From: Rickettsiales bacterium
GTDB lineage: Bacteria; Pseudomonadota; Alphaproteobacteria; Rickettsiales; UBA3002
Length of the DNA: 18,133 nt
Direction: 5' to 3'
Assembly: GCA_947441895.1 (NCBI GenBank)
Contig: CANEUT010000011.1
Location: forward strand, 1-18,133
Within the stretch, counting starts at the first letter, position 1. Each line of letters opens with the position of its first letter. Positions 8,601-13,257 of the stretch are shown here, one piece after another. Both the position numbers and the translations under genes were made by a program. The notes under the pieces were generated by a model that saw only the letters and a list, made by a program, of their open reading frames with translations, was not told the DNA's origin and did not search any database.

Positions 8601-8966
8601 CTTGATGTGTTGTGGGCCATGAAAGATTGGCCCAATGTGGTGAACCGCGCCGAAGATATTTTATCGGCCCGCGCCAATTTAACAGCGACATTGACACCAG
8701 AGGAAACCGAAGTGCTGCTAAAGCTGGCTTTGGCCTATAATTTCCAAAGCGACTATACTCAGCTGCGCTATTTGCGTGATTATTATTCGAGCCTTATTCC
8801 CGACACCGCCTATAAACAGGTGTTCGACTTTATCACCAACGATACCGCGCCGCTGGACGCCGAAGATTTCTCGATGATCGCGAAGCAAATTAGCAATACG
8901 GAAACGTTCCTGACCACCTTCCGCACCAAAATTGCCAACGGCAAATTAAGCGATACGATAAAATAA
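5661..8966 (+). CDS. Large exported protein with AMIN-like N-terminus and TPR-like repeats (1101 aa)
   Basis: I chose the ATG at 5661 because it starts a clean signal peptide (MKTRTHLLLLLFAAIFMATT, cleavage after AHA at 22-24) and has AGG ten bases upstream; starts at 5643 or TTG 5625 would add a non-signal-like extension. Residues about 30-115 form a beta-rich region (FQRIIFNFDEPSRLNISNSG, then LVLKFDRPV) like the AMIN domains of periplasmic envelope proteins. Residues about 125-270 are a Lys/Pro/Ala/Glu-rich linker (KPAPKPEKPKPAPE). After a second beta-rich region, residues about 530-1100 are helical hairpins with TPR-like spacing (e.g. AMLRYSKGMITPEQAVDEI; ALLHLLNRQPKEALAALEAT), interrupted by a coiled-coil-like stretch (VQKQIQQVESEIAAEE). 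It lies 47 bp after cheZ in the same direction, so a motility-related periplasmic scaffold role is likely but unproven. Its stop abuts the convergent gene with no gap. Confidence 0.85.
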   Translation: MKTRTHLLLLLFAAIFMATTPAHAQQSGAKNSKDFQRIIFNFDEPSRLNISNSGTSLVLKFDRPVKESADAIKAKLNGYATNASISADGKTVNLTMNKVYRVRQFVSGSSLGIDVVGQGQEVKEIAPESEAKPAPKPEKPKPAPETKKSDDAIFSTKKREAPAAATTSPAASKKTEKKPVPPSERTIYTTKPDLPVSATASVADTDVVEPPKATDTLTTKKSAAEKEAAIAEVKPAIAPAAKPTEPKEKVVEKAKPAEANAKIPFIVGARTTATGTEINFPWQERTAAAVFERANDIWIVFSRPSNANLKLLRSVLPATVLTINQYAYAGNTVLRLTTDGSIHATASQPDNGYGWNVLLSPAQNPALLEVTVGGDGEGINRHLVLSAFDVAPTLRFYDPRVGDWLVIVPTFEAGRGIVFEKRFPEITLFATNQGVAATTAREDLKTEITRLGLKLSTADGLKVSENLPVQTDGTSAKVPLAGMGNSGVLLPYRLWFVSPDQFTSVETQRVQAATTASKDYRPDALMSLVTLYLGQGMGAEAHGYLSMLEQNHPEYYKSNKLALLHAASYFLMNRPTEAAARLASPELNDVAEATLWREAMQLYTPRASTVQKQIQQVESEIAAEENAVKIATENKVATGVAAASVEPASAVVDKEVFHFLKYNKPYLQFYPPAIRQKMAILAADAYMANEQEEKALAAFDTLNKDGILKPVQPYAEFALGAIAAKKKKIEEALTIFDRLAADKKERYVSARARYAAAMLRYSKGMITPEQAVDEIENTRSTWRGDALEYEMLMKLANIYKDMKRYDDTLRSWRNVIENFPTDPDYLVVSGNMSALFEDLYLHGLADDMPPLKALSLFYEFRDITPLGDKGDQVIQNLADRLAKFDLIDRATQLLDHQIKFRVGGEQRSRIGARLALLHLLNRQPKEALAALEATNFGENNPELRIQRQQLNADALSRLGRHEESISMLFNDTTKIGSLLRLDVLWAMKDWPNVVNRAEDILSARANLTATLTPEETEVLLKLALAYNFQSDYTQLRYLRDYYSSLIPDTAYKQVFDFITNDTAPLDAEDFSMIAKQISNTETFLTTFRTKIANGKLSDTIK

Positions 8967-9224
8967 CTACTCGCTATCGACCCGCTTAAAATCACCCTCA
9001 ATCGTGGTGGTGGGTTTGCTGGTCGATGACGGCTCTTCCGGCGGAACACCGGGCCTTGGATTCAAAATACCTTTGGCCAGCAGGTAATCACGCAGGTGCG
9101 TCCACACCACTGCCGCAACGCCCACCGCAAATAAAAACAACAGCAGCCAGAACGACACCCACAGGGCAATGCCCATTCCCAACAGCAGCAGGGCAAAACC
9201 CGCCATTTGCATAATCCACGGCAT
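8967..9224 (-). CDS. Small membrane protein of unknown function, 85 aa
   Basis: The frame is open upstream to 9350, but the ATG at 9224 is the credible start: GAGG lies 6 nt upstream and a hydrophobic segment begins at once. Residues about 7-40 (FALLLLGMGIALWVSFWLLL and on through FLFAVGVAAVVW) are strongly hydrophobic and long enough for a tight two-helix hairpin or one long helix. A charged stretch (THLRDYLLAKGI) and a Pro/Ser/Thr-rich acidic tail (PRPGVPPEEPSSTSKPTTTI) follow. I do not recognise the family. It is the last gene of the csrA-to-fliP operon and is separated from fliP by an inverted-repeat element that supplies its ribosome-binding site. Its stop codon directly abuts that of the convergent TPR gene. 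Confidence 0.72.
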   Translation of the reverse strand: MPWIMQMAGFALLLLGMGIALWVSFWLLLFLFAVGVAAVVWTHLRDYLLAKGILNPRPGVPPEEPSSTSKPTTTIEGDFKRVDSE

Positions 9225-9257
9225 TAGACACCTCTTTCGGGAATTGAATATATCTGC

Positions 9258-9358
9258 GTTGCTGTTTTGGCGTGGCAGTCTGCAAGGCAAGGCACAAAGG
9301 CAATAGCGGCACCTATTGGCAAGCGACTTAACGATGCAGATGCCCGCCAAAACGCAAC
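9258..9358. repeat. Stem-loop A inside the inverted-repeat element
   Basis: GTTGC (9258-9262) pairs with GCAAC (9354-9358) and GTTTTGGCG (9264-9272) with CGCCAAAAC (9345-9353), leaving T9263 bulged. Further inside, GGCA/CTGCA segments near 9274-9283 can pair imperfectly with TGCAG/TGCC near 9335-9344, and CAATAG/CTATTG near 9301-9317 form the tip. The result would be a long cruciform or RNA hairpin of about 100 nt. Confidence 0.65.
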
Positions 9359-9372
9359 CCGTAGGGACGGAT

Positions 9373-9456
9373 AATTTTTTAAAATGGCATTGTCGGAAGG
9401 CTTGCCCGTAAAGCCCGCTACGCGCTGCACCTTCTTCCTAGCCATTTTAAAAAATT
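9373..9456. repeat. Stem-loop B inside the inverted-repeat element
   Basis: A perfect 16-bp dyad: AATTTTTTAAAATGGC at 9373-9388 and its complement at 9441-9456, enclosing a 52-nt loop that contains short GGAAGG/CCTTC complementarity. The arms are AT-rich with a GC-rich inner end. In the fliP transcript (minus strand) it would fold downstream of the fliP stop and could affect RNA stability or read-through into the last gene. Confidence 0.65.
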
Positions 9457-9494
9457 TTCTCGTCGCAGTCATATGCAATTCCCGAAAGAGGTGT

Positions 9495-10232
9495 CTAAAC
9501 TACTCCAAATGATCGAACAAGACTGCCAGATAGCATGTACCAACCATCAATCAGCACAAAGAAAATAATTTTGAATGGCAGCGAAATAACCGCCGGCGGC
9601 AGCATCATCATACCCATGGCCATCAGCACGGAGGCCACTACCATGTCGATAATAAGAAACGGAATGAAGATAAGAAAACCAATTTCGAATGCGCGGCGCA
9701 GCTCACTAATCATGAAGGCGGGAATAAGCACCTGATAAGGCACATCGCTCGGCTTATCGATTTTTGTTTTGCTGATATTGACAAAAAGTCCCAAATCTTT
9801 TTCGCGCACATGCTGCATCATGAATTCATGAAACGGTGCGGCGGCAAGCTTCAACCCCTGCTCTTGGGTTACTTTTTCAGCCATCAGCGGCGCAATGCCA
9901 TCATTATAAGATTTCTCAAACGTAGGGGTCATAATAAACAGGGTAAGAAAAAGCGCCAACGCCACCAGCACCTGGTTGGGCGGCGTACTTTGTGTACCAA
10001 TGGCAGTGCGCACAAATGACAACACAATCATGATGCGCATGAATGAGGTCACCATCACCAAAATGGAGGGCGCAAGGCTGAGCACCGTCATGAGAATGAC
10101 AAGCTGCACAATATGCGCCGTGGCCGTGCCACCGCTGTTGCCCATATTCAGACTGAGGGTTTGCGCCGTTGCTGAAAGTGGCAGCAACGCAGCCATCAGC
10201 AGTACTGAAAGTCGATTATACACGCGGCTCAT
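9495..10232 (-). CDS. fliP: Flagellar export gate protein FliP
   Basis: A 245-aa inner-membrane protein of the flagellar type III export gate. The N-terminal signal segment (MSRVYNRLSVLLMAALLPLSATAQ) is typical of FliP. It is followed by the membrane segment IVQLVILMTVLSLAPSILVM, the signature TSFMRIMIVLSFVRTAIGTQ and PPNQVLVALALFLT, the conserved periplasmic-loop region, and C-terminal hydrophobic segments (FLIFIPFLIIDMVVASVLMA; MMLPPAVISLPFKIIFFVLI) ending in DGWYMLSGSLVRSF. Start 10232 is chosen for its ATGA overlap with fliO and for the E. coli-like length of 245; ATG 10244 would add four residues. The TAG stop lies inside the terminal repeat of the adjacent element, so the last residues (GVV) directly border the insertion point. 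Confidence 0.95.
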   Translation of the reverse strand: MSRVYNRLSVLLMAALLPLSATAQTLSLNMGNSGGTATAHIVQLVILMTVLSLAPSILVMVTSFMRIMIVLSFVRTAIGTQSTPPNQVLVALALFLTLFIMTPTFEKSYNDGIAPLMAEKVTQEQGLKLAAAPFHEFMMQHVREKDLGLFVNISKTKIDKPSDVPYQVLIPAFMISELRRAFEIGFLIFIPFLIIDMVVASVLMAMGMMMLPPAVISLPFKIIFFVLIDGWYMLSGSLVRSFGVV

Positions 10233-10495
10233 TTTGTATCCCATTGATTGATAAGCGTGGCGTTATCGCCTGCCACCAGCAACAGATACTCGCGCGCATC
10301 GACGCGCACCAGCATCAATTTACGTTTGGGGTCTAAATAGAGCACATCCACAATGGCTAAGCGGCCTTGTTGACCCGTTGCACCGCGCAGTTTTTTATCC
10401 AAGCCGGTGCGTTTTATTACATAAGCCAGCCCCCAAATAAGGGCGACCACAAGTGCCAGCGCCAAGCTGCCCCGTGAAAAATCAGAAAGTTCCAT
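10229..10495 (-). CDS. fliO: Flagellar export assembly protein FliO
   Basis: An 88-aa protein with one N-terminal membrane segment (SLALALVVALIWGLAYVIKR) and a small cytoplasmic beta-rich domain (GRLAIVDVLYLDPKRKLMLV, then RVDAREYLLLVAGDNATLI). The pattern 'L.....LD.KRKL.LVRVD..E.LL......' is the hallmark of FliO, a poorly conserved accessory factor that helps assemble the FliP ring. Its ATG shares a base with the stop of the upstream gene (TAATG at 10497-10493), and its stop overlaps the fliP start, so translation is likely coupled across all three. The order fliO-fliP is the usual one, but fliQ and fliR are in the divergent operon. Confidence 0.87.
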   Translation of the reverse strand: MELSDFSRGSLALALVVALIWGLAYVIKRTGLDKKLRGATGQQGRLAIVDVLYLDPKRKLMLVRVDAREYLLLVAGDNATLINQWDTK

Positions 10496-10815
10496 TATGA
10501 CTCCGGTGTGCTGAGATAAGCGCGGGCAGCGCGGTGATGGCTTGTCAGCGCGTTCATATCATCGCCCACTTTATCGCGGGCCTGTTGCATGTGTGCGGTT
10601 AATGTTTTCATACGCTCTACTAAATGATCAATTTCCGGCGCATATTCTTTTGCATGTTCAACGCTTAGACTGGCAAGTCGCTCGCGCAACACATCCACCG
10701 TTGCATCAAGCGTGGTGAGTGCCTCAACATTTTTTTCGGCCAATAGTTTTTCCGCCTGATCGACATAGGTAAGAATGTCACCCAGTAATAATTCAGGCTG
10801 CAAGGATGCGCTCAT
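10495..10815 (-). CDS. Small helical protein, FlgN/FliT-like export chaperone candidate
   Basis: A 106-aa protein that is almost entirely alpha-helical. It has heptad-like Leu/Ala spacing in LLLGDILTYVDQAEKLLAEK and then LDATVDVLRERLASLS, followed by a second helix pair (EIDHLVERMKTLTAHMQQAR). Size, helicity and the 'Lx..L...L..E...L...k..eAL..L' pattern resemble the FlgN/FliT chaperones that deliver hook-associated or cap proteins to the export gate, but primary-sequence evidence is weak, so this is inference from pattern and position. It lies 12 bp after the FlhB-like gene with a good GGAG ribosome-binding site, and its stop overlaps the fliO start. It could instead be another flagellar accessory factor. 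Confidence 0.72.
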   Translation of the reverse strand: MSASLQPELLLGDILTYVDQAEKLLAEKNVEALTTLDATVDVLRERLASLSVEHAKEYAPEIDHLVERMKTLTAHMQQARDKVGDDMNALTSHHRAARAYLSTPES

Positions 10816-10827
10816 TGAATTTCTCCG

Positions 10828-11172
10828 TTATGACGCAGTTTTCGGTTTTAGCGCGGCGTTCGCTTTGTAAACATAGGAAAGAATTTCAGCCACCGCCGTG
10901 AACGCTTCCAGCGGAATGGGTGAATCAACCTCAATCAGCGATAAAATATCAACCAGCTCGGCATCCTGGCGCACTTTAATGCCACGTTCAAACGCAATGG
11001 CCAAAATTTGCTCGGCAATAGCGCCCTGCCCACTGGCCGTCACCCGAGGCGCGCTGTCTACCCCGCGCTCATATTCCAGCGCCACCGCTTTGCTAATGCT
11101 TGGCGCGGCCGCAGCACCGCGCGCATCGGTTTCCTGAAGGTCGATCACGGGTGGGTTGGGTTCTTCGGTCAT
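10828..11172 (-). CDS. fhlB: FhlB-type protein: stand-alone FlhB C-terminal domain lacking NPTH
   Basis: A 114-aa protein. After a variable, Ala-rich N-terminus, residues about 28-105 align by eye with the cytoplasmic C-terminal domain of the FlhB encoded at 14047-15189: VALEYERG, GQGAIAEQILAIAFERGIKV, AELVDILSLIEVDSPIPLEA and VAEILSYVYKANA correspond to IALQYDSA, GVAMRIRDMATKHKIPIV, PLARVLYETTDIDDEIPIEH and VAKIIGYVYKLKG. The autocleavage tetrapeptide NPTH, which precedes this region in FlhB, is absent (SISKAVA instead). Such FhlB/YlqH-like proteins are known in several flagellated bacteria and can partly replace the FlhB C-domain. Its ATG overlaps the csrA stop by 4 bp. Confidence 0.85.
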   Translation of the reverse strand: MTEEPNPPVIDLQETDARGAAAAPSISKAVALEYERGVDSAPRVTASGQGAIAEQILAIAFERGIKVRQDAELVDILSLIEVDSPIPLEAFTAVAEILSYVYKANAALKPKTAS

Positions 11173-11432
11173 TCACTTTTCGGCGGTAAGGGTGCGTCTA
11201 AATGCGAAAGGTCAAAGTCACCTTCCATGAAATCCACATCACCATCGCCCGAGCCTGAGGCAGCAACATTTTCCGCCATAATTTTATCGTAGAGTTCTTT
11301 ACGCAGCACGGTGGCATCGGGCGGGAAATCAAATCCCAGCTTTACTGTTTTGCCCCGAACCTCAATGACAGTGATCTCAATGGTATTATTCACCACAATC
11401 GATTCACCTAATTTACGCGACAAATACAGCAT
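11169..11432 (-). CDS. csrA: CsrA-family RNA-binding regulator with acidic C-terminal extension
   Basis: An 87-aa protein. The first ~50 residues are a full CsrA domain: MLYLSRKLGESIVVNNTIEI with R6, a beta-strand core (VIEVRGKTVKLGFDFP) and VLRKELYDKI with R44. These correspond to the L4/R6 and R44 RNA-contact positions of E. coli CsrA. The C-terminal ~37 residues (after KIMAEN) are Gly/Asp/Glu-rich, containing SGSGDGDVDFMEGDFD and then LDAPLPPK, about 25 residues longer than the usual 61-aa protein. CsrA binds GGA in leaders to control translation; in flagellar loci it usually limits flagellin. It heads the operon and its stop overlaps the FhlB-like start. The leader carries a repeated CCAGTAGGT whose proximal copy includes the likely ribosome-binding site. 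Confidence 0.9.
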   Translation of the reverse strand: MLYLSRKLGESIVVNNTIEITVIEVRGKTVKLGFDFPPDATVLRKELYDKIMAENVAASGSGDGDVDFMEGDFDLSHLDAPLPPKSE

Positions 11433-11661
11433 GGATACCTACTGGCTGGCTGTGTGACCTACTGGTGATTCTTGCTTACCACAGGCATCTTTTCCATGCC
11501 AGCGAAGATTTTTATTGATAAATAGGTAATTTTTGCCTATATTGAAAATAACAGATGGGGCATTAAGCCTCACGCCCCTTAAAAAGCTAGGCTTCCATTC
11601 ATTCACTTAACTGGCATCAGGTTTGCATTGGTAAGGTGAAAAGAGAAACAAAGGAGCCCCG
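11433..11661. promoter_or_regulatory. Divergent control region between csrA and flgB operons
   Basis: This 229-bp region separates two divergent flagellar operons. It contains a direct repeat ACCTACTGG at 11437-11445 and 11457-11465 (20-bp period, csrA leader), an AT-rich dyad ATAGGTAA/TTGCCTAT (11522-11529, 11533-11540), a GGGGC/GCCCC dyad (11557-11561, 11574-11578), an AAGCCT/AGGCTT dyad (11565-11570, 11589-11594) and a sigma-54 promoter facing flgB. No sigma-54 site facing csrA was found. The dyads 20-90 bp upstream of the -24 element are plausible activator sites. Confidence 0.6.
11612..11627 (+). promoter_or_regulatory. Sigma-54 (RpoN) -24/-12 promoter for flgB operon
   Basis: TGGCATCAGGTTTGCA has the -24 GG (11613-11614) and -12 GC (11625-11626) exactly 10 bp apart and matches TGGCA-N-TTGCA at nearly every conserved base. 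Transcription would begin near 11638, leaving a short leader with the AAAGGAG ribosome-binding site (11650-11656) before the flgB ATG at 11662. Sigma-54 control of early rod/export genes is standard in many alphaproteobacteria. Confidence 0.8.
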
Positions 11662-12072
11662 ATGACGAATATTAATACACCTCCGGCCCTGATGCGGATG
11701 CTAAGCACCCAAATGGGCTACACCACCGAACGCCAAGGCGTTCTGGCACAAAACATGGCCAATGTGGACACGCCCGCTTATAGCGCCCGCGACCTTAAAA
11801 AGCTCGATTTCAGTAAAATGGCCTCGCTTGAATCAAAACGTCTGGAAATGGCAATCACCGCCCCTCAGCACAGCGGTGGCACCTTGGGCAATAAAATGCG
11901 CATTCAAGATGAAAAAAACCGTAAGCCATTTGAAACAACACCCACCAAAAACAGCGTGGTGCTGGAAGAGCAAATGGCAAAAATTTCTGACAACAACGCC
12001 CAATTTCAAATGTCGAGCACGCTGCTGAAAAAATACACGCAACTTTACCGCACCGCTGCGGGTAATCGCTAA
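11662..12072 (+). CDS. flgB: Flagellar proximal rod protein FlgB
   Basis: A 136-aa rod protein with no signal peptide, exported by the flagellar type III system. The N-terminal helix has the rod-family motif RQGVLAQNMANVDTPAYSARDLKKLDF (the 'NxANxxTPxY.A' signature). A poorly conserved central loop follows, and the C-terminal helix (MAKISDNNAQFQMSSTLLKK) packs against the N-terminal helix in the assembled rod. Strong ribosome-binding site AAAGGAG. First gene of the flgB-flgC-fliE-fliQ-fliR-flhB-cckA unit, directly downstream of the sigma-54 promoter. Confidence 0.95.
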   Translation: MTNINTPPALMRMLSTQMGYTTERQGVLAQNMANVDTPAYSARDLKKLDFSKMASLESKRLEMAITAPQHSGGTLGNKMRIQDEKNRKPFETTPTKNSVVLEEQMAKISDNNAQFQMSSTLLKKYTQLYRTAAGNR

Positions 12073-12087
12073 TAACAGGAGTTACCC

Positions 12088-12495
12088 ATGGACCTGATGG
12101 ATGCTGTTCATATTTCTGCCGCTGGCATGCGCGTTCAAACCGATCGCCTGAAAGTGGTTGCCCAGAACATCGCGAACGCCGAATCGGTGGGCACACGCTC
12201 GGGCCAGGAACCTTATCGTCGTAAAACCATCGAATTTAAAAATGTGCTCGACCGCGAAACCAAATTAAATTTGGTGCAAACCAAACGCATCAGCACCGAT
12301 AAGTCGCAGTTCAACAAACAATACGAACCCAACAACCCCAACGCCGATGATCAGGGCTATGTATTATACCCCAACGTCAGCAGCATTCTTGAAATGGCGG
12401 ACATGCGCGAAGCCCGCCGCGGCTATGAAGCAAACCTAAATATTATTGAAGCGTCAAAAGCCATGATGACACAAACCATTGGTTTATTGAAATAA
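12088..12495 (+). CDS. flgC: Flagellar proximal rod protein FlgC
   Basis: A 135-aa rod subunit. The N-terminal region (AVHISAAGMRVQTDRLKVVA, then QNIANAESVGT) and the C-terminal region (VSSILEMADMREARRGYEAN, then IIEASKAMMTQTIGLLK) are both textbook FlgC/flagellar-rod family ends. EPYRRKTIEF in the middle matches the conserved 'YRR+...' segment. Exported through FlhA/FlhB and assembled above FliE and FlgB in the proximal rod. It follows flgB by 15 bp with an AGGAG ribosome-binding site. Confidence 0.96.
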   Translation: MDLMDAVHISAAGMRVQTDRLKVVAQNIANAESVGTRSGQEPYRRKTIEFKNVLDRETKLNLVQTKRISTDKSQFNKQYEPNNPNADDQGYVLYPNVSSILEMADMREARRGYEANLNIIEASKAMMTQTIGLLK

Positions 12496-12541
12496 CGGTA
12501 ACCACTGTGCTACGCTCACGCCATAGCCGATAGGAGATTTT

Positions 12542-12877
12542 ATGTCAGACATTCGTTTTTCAAAAGCTGCAAGCGCCTATCAGGACGCATTTCGCGCCGC
12601 GCAAAACATTGTTGAAAAAACCAGCATTGGTGGTGGCGACGAATCAAAATCGGCCAACAAAGCCAGCTTTTCGGAAATGGTGGGCACCGCATTACAGGGC
12701 GCGGTGGATACAGGTTACAAAAGCGAAGCGGTTTCCACCAAATCATTGCTGGGCAAAGCCAGCATGACCGACGTGGTGACCGCCGTGGCCGATGCTGAAA
12801 CAGCGCTGAACACCGTCGTCGCCATTCGTGACCGCGTCATTAACGCGTACCAAGACATCATTAAAATGCCGGTCTAG
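12542..12877 (+). CDS. fliE: Flagellar hook-basal body adaptor FliE
   Basis: A 111-aa protein with the FliE C-terminal signature SMTDVVTAVADAETALNTVV, then AIRDRVINAYQDIIKMPV (family pattern 'D.......A..A......IR.K...AY..I..M..'). FliE joins the MS ring to the rod and is the first axial protein exported, needed before others can pass. The Ser/Gly/Lys-rich N-terminus is variable, as usual. It is 46 bp from flgC, with TAGGAG just upstream of the ATG. Confidence 0.94.
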   Translation: MSDIRFSKAASAYQDAFRAAQNIVEKTSIGGGDESKSANKASFSEMVGTALQGAVDTGYKSEAVSTKSLLGKASMTDVVTAVADAETALNTVVAIRDRVINAYQDIIKMPV

Positions 12878-12911
12878 TTTTGCTGCCGTTCATTTTTTAA
12901 CATCGCTATCG

Positions 12912-12927
12912 TGGATTGCAGCTTGCG
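12912..12927 (+). promoter_or_regulatory. Possible second sigma-54 promoter before fliQ
   Basis: In the 103-bp gap between fliE and fliQ, TGGATTGCAGCTTGCG has GG (12913-12914) and GC (12925-12926) exactly 10 bp apart and TTGC in the -12 element, but the CA after TGG is missing. Predicted start is near 12938, about 43 bp before fliQ. It would allow separate expression of fliQ-fliR-flhB-cckA. Weaker than the flgB site. Confidence 0.4.
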
Positions 12928-12980
12928 CTGAAATGACGATTGTGACAGCGTCTCGATCATTGCGATAGGATAGATAAGAA

Positions 12981-13247
12981 ATGGAATCAGCTGACATTGT
13001 TCACCTCACACGTCAAGGCATCTGGGTGCTGATGATTGTCAGCGCCCCCATGATGATTACGGCGCTGGTGGTTGGCTTGGCGGTTTCGCTGGTGCAGGCC
13101 CTCACCCAAATTCAGGAAACCACCCTCACCTTTGTGCCAAAGCTTGTCGCCATGCTCATTGTCATGATGCTGGCGCTGCCATTTATGCTGCAATCGCTGC
13201 AAGATTATGGCAACGAATTGTTCGAACGCATCGCCACCATCGAGTGA
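12981..13247 (+). CDS. fliQ: Flagellar export gate protein FliQ
   Basis: An 88-aa protein with two membrane helices (GIWVLMIVSAPMMITALVVG and LVAMLIVMMLALPFML) joined by the highly conserved loop AVSLVQALTQIQETTLTFVPK, the FliQ signature. FliQ packs around the FliP/FliR core of the export gate. The preceding intergenic gap of 103 bp is unusually long for this operon and may carry its own promoter. AGGA lies about 10 bp upstream of the ATG. Confidence 0.96.
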   Translation: MESADIVHLTRQGIWVLMIVSAPMMITALVVGLAVSLVQALTQIQETTLTFVPKLVAMLIVMMLALPFMLQSLQDYGNELFERIATIE

Positions 13248-13257
13248 CGGCAGCGTC

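Larger units (their letters stand above)
9225..9497. mobile_element. TA-flanked MITE-like element with 20-bp perfect terminal inverted repeats
   Basis: Perfect 20-bp inverted termini GACACCTCTTTCGGGAATTG occupy 9227-9246 and, as the complement, 9476-9495. Similarity continues inward at about 10 of 15 positions. TA flanks both ends (9225-9226 and 9496-9497), making perfect 22-bp arms. Inside are two stem-loops. In the first, GTTGC-T-GTTTTGGCG (9258-9272) pairs with 9345-9358, with one bulged base. In the second, AATTTTTTAAAATGGC (9373-9388) pairs perfectly with 9441-9456. No transposase is encoded. TIRs, a TA duplication and about 270 bp fit a non-autonomous IS630/Tc1-mariner-type MITE or a palindromic repeat family; copy number cannot be judged here. 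It sits between fliP and the next gene of the operon. Confidence 0.75.

Noticed and set aside
8967..9350. Longer (127-codon) version of the small membrane protein
   Set aside because: The extra 42 N-terminal codons come from the inverted-repeat element; the ATG at 9224 has the ribosome-binding site and begins the hydrophobic segment.
11563..11582. CtrA box (TTAA-N7-TTAA) in the flgB control region
   Set aside because: Two TTAA occur but 12 bases apart rather than 7; no full site was seen before flgB, cckA or cheY.
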